Source: Calliphora vicina
Taxonomy: Eukaryota; Arthropoda; Insecta; Diptera; Calliphoridae
Length of the DNA: 64,000 nt
Reading direction: 5' to 3'
Assembly (NCBI RefSeq): GCF_958450345.1
Contig: NC_088780.1
Coordinates: 114,960,226 to 115,024,225 of the forward strand
Shown here: positions 22,022 through 35,093 of the stretch, in pieces
Position numbering within the stretch: position 1 is the stretch's first letter
Layout: each line of letters begins with the position of its first letter
Program-made: the position numbers and the translations under genes
Notes under the pieces: model-generated
The model's database searches: none
Told to the model about the DNA's origin: nothing
The model's input: only the letters and a program-made list of their open reading frames with translations

Positions 22022-24596
22022 TTCATTGAATGTCCTATTTTTTTTTGGTGGTTTTCTTCCAAATTTTTGGTAATGCAGCTTAGAATGTGAAATTTTTTTA
22101 GCATGAAACTGGTCTATGTAAACATTTGTTTCTTTTGAGTATAATAATTCTGGTGGATGTTTTGGCATATTCATCTGAACTTTCAGAAAAACTGAAATTT
22201 GACTTCTTTAGCTTTATCCTTAATAAAATATTGTATTCTGAAAATTCTAAATAAAAATTTAACATTGCATATTCAAGGTGTTACATCGAACATAGTTTTT
22301 AATTTAAATGGAAATTTAGTTAAAAATTTAATGAAATATTTAGATAATAATAAAAATATTTTTTTAGGTAGTCTTATTTCTTAATACACATTTGAATATC
22401 TAACTACAGCAACAGAAATACTTTTTTTACGTTTTTTAAATATCGCGTATTTTGTATTTACTAGATATACAGCGTTTTTGGTGAAAATATCTTAAAATTT
22501 TTATTAAAAACACTAGTTTATTTTATAGATAACATATATTCGCAACAAATGTAACAAAACATATTATGATCTTTAATACATCTCATCTTACTAGCCATAG
22601 TAAGATCATGTAGATGTTAAACATTCAAGTCACGAACATTTGTATAATTTTTTTAATACGAAAAACATATAAACATATTGTAAAACTTTGAGTTATTTGC
22701 CAAATAGTTTAGTATATTTTCAGCGAATTTTAAATTTTTTATATTAACTAGATCATTGATATGTTTTTAATGTATATCATGTACAAACTTATAAGGATGA
22801 AACTGAAAAAAGTTAATTTTCAACATCCTTGCGATATTACCAATATATCCTGGAATGTAGAAAAAATAATTTTTTGTAGAATAAAAGTACGGATTTTTTT
22901 TTTTGTTTTTAATTTTAGTCACCATTTATGCAATATTCAAGCAATAAGATAAAAAAATATTGAATAACAAAATAAAATTAAAATCGCGATATTTTAAAAA
23001 CAAGAGCAATTCCACGAGAATGACAAGCACGACTGAAAAAATAAAAACACTTGAAACTTTTTTTTCAAGATAATTTGAATAGGAGAACGTATATAGAGCT
23101 TATTACAACATTTTAAGGGCAAAAATAATAGTTTAGTATTTAATTTTTCAATTTAACTTGTATTTTTTAGGCTAAAATTGCGAGGAAATCTAAGCTCCCA
23201 AATAGCATGTACTTAGTACGAAAAGAATTTGAATCTGATTGTTTTTTCTATTATCATATTGTTTATTGAAAACGAATATATATTTTCTTTTTATTTTTAT
23301 AGTTTTTGTATACTTATATTTACTGAATATATATTGTTTTACTATAAGAGACAAATCTTGCACGTACGCTATGTCACGTACGATATTAAATTTTATTTAT
23401 TATAAAATCATCCAAAAATTGCTTTTATTTAAATATGACGATGACTTGGAATTGCCCCTATATATTTTATTAATTACATTTTTCGCTGCACCAAACCAAA
23501 ATGTCAATTTTGTTCCCCTGTGTTATTTAACCTTGTTAATATTGAATAGATGTCCGAAAGCATTACATATGGATCGAAAATAGCGTTCTCAAATAAAATT
23601 TACATTTCAAAACTATGGTATGTCTGCTCTGCTCCAAGCTTTCGCCCCACTAAAGCATCTAAACGTTACAATGCTCGTACATTCCCATAACATAAATTCG
23701 TATTTTTTCCACCATGTTATATTTCTTTAACGAACTATTACCAGTTATGCTAACGCTGTCGTCTTATAATATACACACATCCAAATACACCAGTTGTATA
23801 TGAATATTTGTTTCATGTTTTTAGGACATTTGCTTCAGTGGTTCTTTTTAGTGTGTTTGTCCTTCCTGTTTTGAAAAGAAGAAAAAAACAACAAATAAAG
23901 AATACAAATCCTCCAAAGAGTGAACAAAAACTAAGTAATGCTAAAAACAAAAAAAAAAATACAAGAACAAAAACAACAAGAACAACTAAAACATTGCACC
24001 CATACATGGATCTTATGAATGGAGGCTTTATTTTGTAAATTTTTCTATTACATGTATGTTTACATGCTCTTTTACTAACTGAATGTGCAGGCATAACTAG
24101 AAAATAAACTGAATTGGAAAAAAGTATTCAGACTAAATTTACTACATATCGTATGAATTTTTCTCCTTCGTTCTATTTTGTATCCTGTTTATATTTTTCG
24201 TTTTATTTGTGTGAGTATTTTTTAGTTTTCCTGTTAAGCAAACACCAAATATCTTTTTCAAATACTTTTTGTTTAAAACTTTTTTAATAGTTATATGTTA
24301 AAATTCGTTTTGTGAAAGCATGCAATTTTGCGAATTATGTAATAAACATTCTGGCTTATTTTAACGGTCGGTTATTTCATAAGAAGAATTTATAGAAAGG
24401 TTTAAATATTTTTTGAAAAACATATAACTTATAAGACGAAAAACCACGGCCAAACAAAGTACATAGTCAATTTTTAATGTCTGGATAACTAAAATTGAGA
24501 GATTCTCCAAAATTTTTCTGAAACATTATTTTATAATATTACGTAATTTGTCTGAAAATGTGCGGGTTACAATTAGTGGAATTGAAATCTAAAGCT
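22022..24596. other. 2.6 kb AT-rich DNA without supported genes
   Basis: Frames at 22199-22384, 22761-22952, 23239-23583 and 23808-24038 are rich in Ile/Phe/Leu/Lys, as expected from A/T-rich DNA, and show no domain. An A-rich purine run lies at 23879-23990. No terminal repeats were found. Confidence 0.5.
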
Positions 24597-24860
24597 AGGT
24601 ACTCTGTTCAAAATTTCGTGCGAAATGCTGTCAAACTACATATAAAATATTTCGAATGAAATATATGCGAAATAATTTCGCAAAAGCAGTACTCTGTTTT
24701 TATTGTGGAAAACATGTGAAATACATCTGGCAACCTTATTTTTCCACACGAAATAACATACGCAGCACTTCTTTCGCACGAACAGCTAGCTGTCAAACAG
24801 CATGTAAAATTTTTCGCATGAAAAAACCATAATTTTTTCGCAAATATGAACAGAGTACTA
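24597..24860. mobile_element. 264-bp TIR element AGTACTCTGTTCA
   Basis: The ends GGTACTCTGTTCAAAATTTC and ATATGAACAGAGTACT are inverted. An internal GCAGTACTCTGTTTTTA (24686) repeats the terminal word. TTTCGCANGAAA motifs recur throughout in both orientations (TTCGTGCGAAA, TTTCGCACGAA, TTTTTCGCATGAAA). AAGCT on both flanks may be a 5-bp target duplication. There is no coding content. Confidence 0.75.
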
Positions 24861-25201
24861 AGCTTAACATACAAAATAAATATGTATTATCAAATATCTG
24901 GTGAACTGTATTACAGAAATCCGTAAAACGTTGAAAGATTTATTTCGGTACCATGGTACGTAGTTGGCTGACAATGTTTTCGAATATTTGGAGATTTATA
25001 ATTGTGAAAGTCTCTAAGCTTAGTACGGAAGTATTCCTTACCACTGTAAGATGATTAGTATTTTTACGATGTTTGGCTGAAATTTGTTGGGATCGTCTTA
25101 GTAAGAATGACACCTCTCATATAAAGAAAATAATTATAATTGAATATCTGGAAAATAATAATAACACTGTCCAACAAATTATGACTTTTGTTTTTTTTCG
25201 T
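24861..25201. other. Spacer, nothing recognised
   Basis: The only structured word is GGTACCATGGTACG at 24949, a short palindrome. Confidence 0.5.
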
Positions 25202-25349
25202 TTTTTAGATATTGCGGGCCTACGAAATAATTACAGATATCTCGACGTGTAAAGTAAAATGTGGCTCACTTAATCGAACATATGCCCCTCCAGACCAATC
25301 AAAATTTAAAAAAAATGTCGACCCTCCGTAGGCCCGCAATATCTAAAAA
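25202..25349. repeat. Inverted repeat, 23-bp perfect arms
   Basis: TTTTTAGATATTGCGGGCCT plus ACG at 25202-25224 is mirrored at 25327-25349, with about 102 bp between. The arms are GC-richer than the surroundings. It may be a small element or a decayed pair of transposon ends. Confidence 0.85.
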
Positions 25350-25411
25350 GAGGAAAAAAATAAATAAATATACTTAAATATGTAAGAAATAGAAATAGTT
25401 TACATGTACAT

Positions 25412-26178
25412 TAGAGTGCTCCAAAAAAATAAAATTGCGAATTTTGCCCGTCCCCCCCTCTAGAATGGTTCCATGTATTGTAGAAACTCGTTGTGTAAAA
25501 TATTAGGATGATAGGATAACGCTAACTGGTGCCGCAACGACGCTGAAGTTTTGAGGTGCATTTACAAGGGGAAAAAAATGCAATTTTTTCAGTTTTTGTA
25601 AAAATGTTGGCATTAAATAATTACTTTTGCAATTTAATTTAAAAGAATCGAAATGTACACGTAATTGTCGTTCTAATAAGATATAAAAGACAAAAATTGG
25701 TTGAAAAATTTTAAAGTTATTAAAAAATCGCCAGGCCATTAACGTCTCTCAGGCCACTAGAACAAAAAATGTAGAAACAAAATTAACATATTTTGAGAAA
25801 TATTAAAATAAAAGTACATTTTTACTTAAAATGTATCCACATTTACTTGTATATGAGTTTTTGTCTTCGTAGGATACCGGTAACCTATTCGCAGGTATGA
25901 CCAAAGAAATAAATTTTTTTTAACGGCAGTTTCAAAACTCCATTTTCAAATTTTTTAAAATTTTGTTAAACAAATTTAAAAATTTTGTGATCATCACATG
26001 GGGATTTATTGAGAACATAATAGGGAATAAAAATATGAAAATAACTACTATAGTTTTTCCGTACCTGCGATTTAAATTTTAAAATTTTCGAGAAAAACTA
26101 TTTTTTTTGGCCATATTTGGATTAATGAGCCAAATTTCTTTACTGTTATGATTTTTAAGCAAAAGCTATTCAGAATAA
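25412..26178 (+). mobile_element. Half-copy of the palindromic hAT-like element
   Basis: It starts TAGAGTGCTCCAAAAAAATA and follows the arm sequence of 6670-8760 for about 770 bp, then breaks off near 26178 before reaching the palindrome centre. It carries the right-arm version of the subterminal stretch (AATAAAATTGCGAATTTT). No matching second end is found. Confidence 0.85.
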
Positions 26179-26180
26179 AG

Positions 26181-26581
26181 AATACATAAAATAAAATTCG
26201 AAGAGTTAAACAATGGCCATTCCAAGGACCGAATTACAGCATTCGAACTTGAGTAAAATTTATCGTAATTTTTTTATTTGAGATTAGGCATTCGATATCG
26301 AACAAAAAATTAAGTACATTTTGTATATCGAAATTATGTTTCGATACGATAGCTCAGTCGATCACAAATCCGGTAATCTGGCCCCAGCAGAGTGTGAGGT
26401 TTTGACATTCTAGCTTATCAAAATTCATAACTCAGTAATAAATAAAGGTACAGTTACGCATTTTGATACAAGTAATATATGACTAACTTCACAACTTCTG
26501 TAGAAAAATGGGCGGAATTGGAGAACTGCCACGCCCACTTCCCATATATAATAAAATTTTCTATTACATTATAATCATTAA
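26181..26581. other. Spacer, nothing recognised
   Basis: Contains TCGATATCGAAC/ATATCGAAATTATGTTTCGATA-type words near 26290-26345. No gene is visible. Confidence 0.45.
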
Positions 26582-27010
26582 AAATCAAGTAAGAAAGTAT
26601 AGTCGGGCAAGCCCGACCTATGATACCCTACACCGAGTGGTTATAAACAGTTTTCTTTTGATATGAAATTTATTTGTATTAAATCTTATTTTCGACTATG
26701 GTGATTATATTGACAGTACATGCTTAGCTCATATAAAACCTATTTGTTCTGATTTGTTTTGGATATGTTTATAATTAAGATATTTATGAGAGCTTAACTA
26801 TTTTCAGATAGGGCATTTTTATGGGGGCTAGGAGAAATAATGGACCGATTCTATCCAAATTCAACAGGGTTTGTTCTTGGGTAAATATAAAAGTTTGTGC
26901 CAAATTTTGTCGAATTATCTTTAAAAGTGCGAGCTGTAGTCAAAAATTTTTAGGCGCGAAATACCTGTACCCATGATCAGTTTTTGGATCGGCAATTGTG
27001 GAGAGGCAAG
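26582..27010 (+). repeat. Family A dispersed repeat, 5'-type fragment
   Basis: It opens with CAAGTAAGAAAGTATAGTCG and a GTCGGGCAAGCCCGAC palindrome, then ATACCCTACACC. It continues with wording shared with 38215-38645, 40735-40995 and the inverted block at 43393-43870 (TCAGATAGGGCA, AATAATGGACCGATTCTA). Its 3' end may be the block at 29516-29646. No protein is encoded. Confidence 0.7.
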
Positions 27011-27713
27011 TTGGGGCAGGATTTTTTAGTTGATTATGTAGAAGACAGATAAGATTATCTAATGTAAATGATACGACTACTTTTCCTTGCTCTACTATAT
27101 ATTTTTATGTCCAATTAAAAAATACAAAATTTCAAAATAAGTTAGAAAAAGAGATATATTTTAATATAATAAATACATGTAAATATTTGTTCTTCGTATG
27201 ATTGCTCGTTCTTTTTTGCATCCGGCCCTTATAGTTTCAAAATCTATGGAAATCTAAAAATAAAAGTTAAGGATGAACGTCTTAAATTATACATTTATGT
27301 ATGTATTAAGTAAGAGTAGTATACATATGTATTGTGAATATTACCTACACTGTACCGCTAAAGTTTTGTTTCGGCAGCATAATTGGTTGCATAATTAACT
27401 ATAATTGTGGCCAGTTGCTTGATTAGAAAATTTTATTTTACGGACCACGAAAAAAGAGAAAAGACATGAGGACAGGAAAAATCAGGAGATTAAGCACAAG
27501 ACAAAAGTAAAAACTTACAATCACTGTTATTTATTATCCCAGACGTTATACGACCACTTTAGAGGATGTCTGAAAGAAAATTAATATACACACATATGCA
27601 TACATATACATACATATTGCTTGTTATACATCCTATTTTATAATACATTGTATCTAAAATATTGTACTTACCAAATTTTATTAGTTTTATTTCTTAAACA
27701 GTAAATTGCAATT
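27011..27713. other. Spacer, nothing recognised
   Basis: Short ACATA and TATG runs lie at 27590-27620. No frame has protein-like composition. Confidence 0.45.
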
Positions 27714-27963
27714 GGTCGATTCACAAGGTATTATCAGTCATATTGTCATAATGTCCTAATATATCACGACTCGAAGGCTCGGTTTAACCGACTCTTAGAC
27801 ATTCGGCGCAGGTCTCTGCTGACTGGTGACGATAACACAATAAACATTGCATGCAGAGTATTTTTATTTTAGGTAATTTTTTTCTTGAAAAGCAATAAAA
27901 ACCATTGTGAAATATTAGGACATTATGACAATATGACATGATAAGAGACCTTGTGAATTGACC
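27714..27963. mobile_element. Small TIR element GGTCAATTCACAA, copy 2
   Basis: The ends GGTCGATTCACAAGGT and AGAGACCTTGTGAATTGACC are inverted. The interior matches 16241-16469 with extra bases around 27846-27880 (GCATGCAGAGTATTTTTATT) not seen in copy 1. The two copies define a family of about 230-250 bp. Confidence 0.85.
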
Positions 27964-29515
27964 AAATAAATATTTAATTTTTTGACAAATAATATTTTTT
28001 TCTTTTTTTGACAGCAAAACATTTCTGTATTTGAATTTAAAAAATTGTTCAATTTTAATTCTAGACATAAGGAATTACTGAAATTATTAAATGTAAGAAA
28101 AAAAATTATTTTGTAGTTTGTTTTTTGAACAACTGGTATAAAAAGTTAAAAAACAAATTTCTTCCGAAAATAACTACATATATTTTTATTAATTACTAAC
28201 TTAACGGAAAACTTCTTGAATACACTACAATCAGTTAATGAAAAATTCTTTTGAGTGTAGTTGAAAACAACTGAAGATAAATGCGAATGCTGATTGTTTC
28301 ACATTTTAGTCCATAATTCTGGTTTTGATAGACCGATTTTACCCATTTTCAATATCAAACATTTCTGATTGAAAGAAAATATTTGACAAAATTTCATCTC
28401 CATACGACCTTTCCTTGGGCAATGTCGTGCTAAAAACAGACAAACGGACATATTGTCTTACAATATTATAATAATCCAGAATATATACATTTTGGTTCTA
28501 CAATAAATATTTCGGTATGTTTGGTGGTACACTTACACTTGTGATTTAAGGAACATGTTCCCTAATAGGCTTCTTAAAAGGCCCTTCTATGGCCGGTTTC
28601 CCAACAGACCTTTAATAGTCTTTCTTAAGTAGGCATTCTCTTGGCCATCTAACAAATAGCGAGTATTCAAGGTCTTGATCCTAATTAAATCGTTGTAAAA
28701 TTTAAACGATTTCGCAGTGGACTTCCACATTACTTAATTTTATTGCCACCCGGTTAACTAACTAATCTCTGTTTAATTTTATGTTCCTAATATTTTGTAT
28801 AGAAATTAGAAATCTTATTAAATAATTACACAATAAAATTACACAATTGAAATAAACCATTTATTCATTTAAAACTTATGTGTTCATAAATGTTTAACAT
28901 GAAATTGTTACTAGAACTGAAAGGAATAGAATCTTTAGCCGTGTTATCATTATAAATGGATAACAGAATGCATAAACACGAAAAGATGTTGTAAATTATA
29001 TTTGCATAAATATGTAACAACTAGACAACAGGAGTAGAAAAAAAAAACATAAGTAAGTATATACGATGGATAAATGTATGCAGAGAGAAAAAATAAGTAA
29101 GTTTAACAAGAAAACACTAAAAGAGTCAAGAGTATAAAGTGGTAAAGACTTATCAGTCTCTACGTTCCATTTTTATGAGTTCTGTCCTGCGTGTGTGTTT
29201 GTATCCGTTAATACAGCGTTGTTGCATACATAACTAGCCTAAGAGCTTGTTAAAAGCAGCTTAGCTGTTGCCACTATACAACTCTACATGCATACAGATA
29301 TCCTGTCAAGTGTACGCACACAAAGCAAGTATTTGAAATCCACAGTGTATAGTGTAACAAAAAATATATTATACGAAAAGTTCTAACCCCGAACTAACGA
29401 AAAAAAAACAAAATGATAAATATTTTTGTACTTACAAATTAATATAATTAATAAAAATAATGTAACAAATTTTATCGAAATATCTGCAAAATTGCGATCT
29501 GTACTTTGAGCACAA
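27964..29515. other. 1.5 kb without supported features
   Basis: The stretch around 28540-28790 is less A/T-biased than its neighbours but has no open frame or repeat match within the window. The rest is simple A/T-rich sequence. Confidence 0.45.
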
Positions 29516-29646
29516 GGTTTAATCGACTTAGATAGTGATTCTGAGTCGATCGGTATACTTTAAGGAGCTAGACTAATGTTTTTGGATGTTGCAAACATCT
29601 GCACAAATCCAATATACCCTCCCCATTATGGTGGTGTAGGGTATAA
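29516..29646 (+). repeat. Family A 3' end, copy 1
   Basis: The shared sequence runs from TTTAATCGACTTAGATAGTG through GAGTCGATCGGTATACTTTA and ACATCTGCACAAA to CCCCATTATGGTGGTGTAGG and GTATAAAA. The same end recurs at 40527-40660 and 55343-55472 with about 85-95% identity by eye. Confidence 0.85.
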
Positions 29647-30436
29647 AAATATTATTGCTTCACAATTAATAACACGAATTAGAATAAATTTACATATTAT
29701 TAGCATTTTATGTCTAATTATGTATTGTAAACTTTCATTATTTGTATCAATGAGAATGAAAAGATAATTTTTAAAAACATGATTTCGAAAAATCGACTTT
29801 TTGCCACAAAATTTGGAAATTCAGCCATAGTGCATTGTTAGTAGTTTAACTGAAAAGACACTGGATCAAAACTTGTCCACGCCTTAAGAAAATTATCAAG
29901 ATTTCTTCAAATCTCAGGATATTTTTTATACTCTCAATGACAAAAGCATACAAATAAAAACTAATAAAAAAATCCGGTATTAATTATACTAATTATATAT
30001 AGAGCTACGAAGAAAACATTTATATCTAAAAAAATCGTAATCTGATAAATCTAAATTAATTTTGTGGATTCTGATGGAATGAACCCCAAAACGATACTGC
30101 AAAAATTAAATATGGAATCAGACATATATATTTCAACATAGCAGTGACCCTAAACACACATTATAAAACAGGAAGGCGTTAATGTCGTGTAATGGGTAGC
30201 ACAGTCGCCCGAACTTAAACCTACATACGTATATGTTTTGCCGTATGTTTTTTTTAGCTGTTTGGTTAAATTTTTTAAAAAATATCATAATAAGTACTCA
30301 CATTAAATTTCGTTTTAATAATACTGAGGAGATATTTTTATTTTAGAGTTTATAAATCTTTACTTTCTTTGAAATTGGAAAAAAAGTTATAATGCGACTT
30401 TTGTCCAATATGATTTGACGGATACTGTATGTATGT
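29647..30436. other. Spacer, nothing recognised
   Basis: No open frame or repeat pair was seen. Confidence 0.45.
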
Positions 30437-31415
30437 TAGAGTGCTCCAAAAAAATAAAATTGCGAATTTTATTGTTCTATGTAGAATTGTTCTATGTATT
30501 GTAGAAACAGTTCAGTAAAATATTAGGATGATCGGATAACGTTAACTGGTGCAGCGACGACGCTGAAGTTTTGAGGTGCAATTTTTTCAGTTTTTGTAAA
30601 CATTTTGCTATTAAATAATTATTTTTGCAAATTAATTTAAAAAAATCGAAATGTGTCCGTAATTGTAGTTCTAATAAGATATAAAACACAAAAATTGATT
30701 AAAAAATTTTAAAGTTATTAAAAAATCCCCAGGCCACTAGAACAAGAAATGCAAGAACAAAATTGACATATTTTGAGAAATATTAAAATAAAAGCTTGTT
30801 TTTTCTTAAAATATATCCATATTTACTACTATACGAGTTTTTGTATTCGTAGGATACTGTTAACCTATTCGCAGGTATAACCAAAAACGGCAGTTTCAAA
30901 ACTCTAATTTAAAATTTTTAAACATTTTCTTAAACAAATTTCAGAATTTGTTGATCATTAATTGGGCTTTATTGAGAACATAATAGAGAATAAAAATGTG
31001 AAAAAAGTATGACAATACCTCCTAGAGTTTTTCCGTACCTGCGATATAGATTTTGCGATTTTCGAGAAACACTAATTCTTTGGCCATATTTTGGCGAATG
31101 AGCCGAATTTCCTAAGAGTTATGATTTTTAAGTAAAAGCTATTCAGAATGTTATATATCAGATAATTCTAAATATAGTCTAAAAGTTTTACTAAAATCGG
31201 AAAACGTTAATCCTTAAATTGTGAAGGTCAAATGTCAATTTTTTCAATTTTTGGAATTTCTCTTGGAAAGATAGCGAAATGTTATATATTTTTATGCCGA
31301 TTTTGATGAAACTTAAGAAAAATATAACACAGAGCCTAGTATTTACAAAGACAACAGAAAAATTAAAATTAACCCTTAATAGTAATAAGATGCTTGTTTT
31401 TCAGATTAAAATTTT
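30437..31415 (+). mobile_element. Second half-copy of the palindromic hAT-like element
   Basis: It starts TAGAGTGCTCCAAAAAAATA and follows one arm of 6670-8760 almost to its centre (TTAACCCTTAA near 31371), with a few small deletions (for example near 30580 and 30735). It then fades out near 31415, where the palindrome would turn. It carries the right-arm subterminal version. No second terminus is present. Confidence 0.85.
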
Positions 31416-31489
31416 TCAGCTGAAACTAGTTCTTGAAGTAAAAACTGAAGAATCATTGTCGAATTTCGGTTTTAGGCTTGAAACCGCTA

Positions 31490-31604
31490 ATTAGGATTCG
31501 GTTAAAATCGAACATGAAACTATGGCCTAAACGTTATCGTTTTAATTTTAGAACTTGGGAACATCGAAAAACGGGGAAAAATAAAAATACCGGTCACCCT
31601 AATA
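31490..31604. repeat. Family C right end, copy 1
   Basis: TTTTAGAACTTGGGAACATC, then GAAAAA and finally GGTCACCCTAATATA. The block recurs at 44640-44756 and its terminal word matches 21677-21692. Confidence 0.65.
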
Positions 31605-33344
31605 TACAAACAGAGTGGTAAAGGGAGGGAGATGAATGCAATAGATGAACCAAATCCTGATGACGTTGGCAGGAAATGACGGTAAAGTTTATATAAGAAG
31701 ATGAAATAAAAACAGACGTTTGAATGAAGAATTTCTACGATATTATTATGTTTTATATTTACATACATGTATGTATGTATACTCTTTATGATCATAGTAC
31801 TTTGTAAGTATTGGTTTGTGTCATAAATGTCTGTGACATAAAACTTTAACCTAATCAATAGTTAAGTTAATTCTTTACTTGGATATATAAGCTGAAATGT
31901 CATATTTTAACAGCATTTAATGAAATTTACCCGATCTTGACCAGAACTTTTCTAAACTCAACCTATATATCGAAAAACCCCAATAATGAAGCACTTAAAA
32001 AAAACATAAAAAATATTTGCAAAACATTTATCTAAACGAAAAATATTTATTTATGTTTTCAAATACCTGAAGTTAATAGTTCCATTTTAATATTTCTACT
32101 TTTAGTAGACTTAACAAAAAATATAAGCTCTCGAAATATCATAATTTTCAATTTTAAACACAGCTCGCAAAATTTGTAAAAATTATTTGACTTTGCCCGC
32201 TCACTGCCAATAAAGTAAGTTACTCACAACTGTACTTTTAGCAGTTAATGATGTAAAATTTAATGCACTTTAACCCAATACCAAACATGACTGTGACAGA
32301 TAAAGTTCAGCTTTTGAATTAATCGTCACTTTTTGTACATTTCAACCTCAAAGTAAGTCGCCTATCCAAGTGAATACTAAGGTATGTAACAGTATCTGTC
32401 TGTGGAATGTTTATGTTATTTATTTAGTGTGATATGTGGACAGTCACACCTTCTGAGTGTATATGTGATGTGTTAACTTTTGACTTCATTTACTCGTATT
32501 CTCCAGTTGTTCAGCCATATCTCCACGAGTCCAAGATAATTGTCAAATTCCATAGCAGATACCTGCGAATCTGCGTGGGAACTATGTTTTGTCGATATTG
32601 TAAGTCTATTGCACACAGGCAAATCAGACACTTCCCAGCCTTAAATTCATAATTCCCTGTAACATAATCGCAATATTTTACTCTAAAACAGTAATGCGCA
32701 GCCCATACCACAATTGTGGAAAATGAAATCACACGTATTCTTATGCTCTTACATTTTAGTAGTCGTTGTCCACTCAACGAGACAACTAGATATACGCATG
32801 AGCACTGGTGTATGACTTTTTCTTTATTTTTTCAGTTTTTGTATTTGTGTGTTTGTAGGTGCACTGAATAAAATAAAGAATTGAATGTGTTGGTGAGAGT
32901 AAGTGTATTGGTGAGAGGATTTATTTTTGCGAACCTCTGCTCTAAAAACTTGGTCTGATATGTATGACTCCAGCAATTCATGCTTACTCGTATGTCATAC
33001 CTTATTTCATATTAATTTGTCTTTTTAATATTGTATTAACTAATTTAAGGCTCTGCAAAACACCATCAACTAACTAACGAAAAAATTATAGTGATTTTAA
33101 GTATTTAAAATAAAATACAAGTTGTTAAAAAGTTTTAACGTTAAATACAAAGTTTGTTTATTCAAAATTGATACAAGTAACAAAACTGAGAAGTAGAAAT
33201 GAAAACAAAAATTATAGAAATAAGCTAAGACAACACAAATTATAAAGATGGAAAAACAACAAAACTAAGCTATTTAAAAAAATAATTTTATATCAAACAA
33301 CAACACATTAACTACACAGTCATACAAAAAGAATGAACAATAAA
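31605..33344. other. 1.7 kb without supported genes
   Basis: ATGTATG repeats lie at 31761-31780. Overlapping frames at 32434-32652 (+) and 32511-32777 (-) are mutually exclusive and have no motif. A TGTGTTTG-type run lies near 32845. Confidence 0.5.
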
Positions 33345-33462
33345 AAAAAGTACCTGGCAAGTGATATTTTTTCTGGTAAAAACGGGTTTTCACATTTAAC
33401 TCAAGATTTTGGAGGTGTTTGGCAAATTTAAAAAAAGTATCACTTCCCAGGTATTTTTTGAC
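33345..33462. mobile_element. 118-bp inverted-repeat element
   Basis: AAAAAGTACCTGGCAAGTGAT and AGTATCACTTCCCAGGTAT are inverted with two or three mismatches, about 60 bp apart. The size and A-rich flanks suggest a tiny non-autonomous element. Target duplication is unreadable. Confidence 0.55.
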
Positions 33463-33972
33463 GCACAGTGTTGTGCTCTTATTTGAAGTCCATCCGAATG
33501 TTTGTTTAACTTTTGTTCGAACCTTGTTAACAGCAACAGTGTTATTTTACCAATAAAATTAAAAATAAATGTGCAGATTTGATAATATTAATAGCACAAT
33601 GCAAATATATGTACAATTTCCAATAAATGTTCTTAATCCGAAGTTCTTTTTATAAATTAAAAGTATATTTAAAAAACGAATTAGTGTTTAAATAATCTAA
33701 ATGTTGTTATTCCAACTAAATTCTTCAGATACAACAGAAAAATTCGGCCATCAATAAATTTAGCAATCACAACCAAATCGGTTTTTTCTGTGTACCAAAA
33801 AAGAAAAATATTTATTTGAATCTGGAAAATGAAGAACAGTCAATCTTTGTCTTCGATATAAATGGTCTTCCTATAGGGCCTTCCGTACTTTGACATTTGA
33901 TAGCGGCCATATTGTTAAAGCTACATCTGCCGTATCGGCTGTCGTTTATACACTTTGGTTTGCCTAATCACC
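33463..33972. other. Spacer before transposase fragment
   Basis: Positions 33865-33972 may be the 5' untranslated part of the mariner-like relic that starts at 33973 (CCTATAGGGCC and GACATTTGATAGCGGCC words). No gene is seen. Confidence 0.4.
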
Positions 33973-34150
33973 ATGGACGAACATAGCATTCAACAACACG
34001 TGCAAATGATAAAATTGTGAAATGGTGAATTGACTTATATCGCTCAAAGAAATATTTACCGATGACGGCGCCAGCATTAAACCTACACGAAACAGTGATT
34101 TTTTGCGAAGCACTCGAATTTTTTTCCGAACAAAACATCGATTTTGCCAA
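33973..34150 (+). pseudogene. Mariner-like transposase, N-terminal scrap
   Basis: The ATG at 33973 opens MDEHSIQQHVQMIKL, followed by an in-frame stop. In a shifted frame, YRSLKEIF-like and later IKPTRNSDF-like words follow. This resembles the start of insect mariner-like transposases that begin 'M---S-QQR-QI---Y' and continue into a helix-turn-helix. Nothing of the catalytic core follows. A 60-codon minus frame over the same bases is regarded as antisense chance. Confidence 0.35.
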
Positions 34151-35093
34151 AAATTATTCGAATCATTCGAATTATTTTTAATTTCATGAATGAATTTTTC
34201 TATGTATGCATTTCAATGTGTGTGAATGTGTGGAACAGTTTTTACATTTTGTTTTATTTTGTAAAATAATAAAATCTTAGTCCTAGAATCTAGAAATTCC
34301 TATACACACGAACATTTAATAATAAAAAAAACTCGGTGTACACTCCTTCATTGTGACCTGAAATCATATACCATTAATTTGGTGTATATTTACTCTCATT
34401 GTCATATACTGTCTCTCATTATATACTCTATTTTTTTGTTCCGTCATTGGTTGTTATTGTTCCTCATTCACACTCATTCGTTTTGTAAATAAATACCCAA
34501 CGAACTGAAATAACTGTTGTACTGGTGAATATCTTGAGTTCACTAACCAACCTACTTTATTACTTGTTTAAGTTTTCTATTCTTAAAAGTTTCATATTTA
34601 AAGAAATTAATGATATGCAAAATTATTTGGGAATCGTATATGTTTGTGACTATTTATATGAGCTGCTTCTAAAGAAATTCATTTATCACAATATTAATTG
34701 CCATCGATTCAATAATAGAATGTATTTAAGGAAAACAACCAAAAATGCTTTCAATTCATCCCTGACTGTATGTTGTTAGGGTTACCATTTGGCTTTTGCC
34801 ATTTCTTTCCTACCATCTTTAAAAACTATTTTTTTTCCAACTTACGCAGCAACTTTGTAATTAAATGCAAATTAAGCAGATTCTGTATAATATTCCTTTT
34901 TCATCTAAGAATTTTATAAAATTCCTCTTTTTTTAATATCAGTTTTGCTACATACTCTCTATCTGATATTCCAAGTATTTTGATAATGATTGAAAGAAAC
35001 GGTTGGAAGTATAAAGAAAGCAAATAGATAATAATAAAAAAACTAAGGAAAAAAACAACTGCCAATATGTCAGTTTGAATTTTTTCTTTGCAG
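34151..35093. other. AT-rich stretch, nothing recognised
   Basis: ATTCGAATCATTCGAATTAT at 34156 resembles transposon subterminal words of the TAGGGTATTCGAATT family. The 84-codon frame at 34525-34779 has no motif. Confidence 0.45.

Noticed and set aside
23239..23583. 114-codon hydrophobic plus-strand frame
   Set aside because: Composition is what A/T-rich DNA yields (Phe, Leu, Ile, Tyr). It has no domain, no signal of conservation and no splice context.
31520..31858. 112-codon minus-strand frame
   Set aside because: Begins in a family C end and has no recognisable domain.
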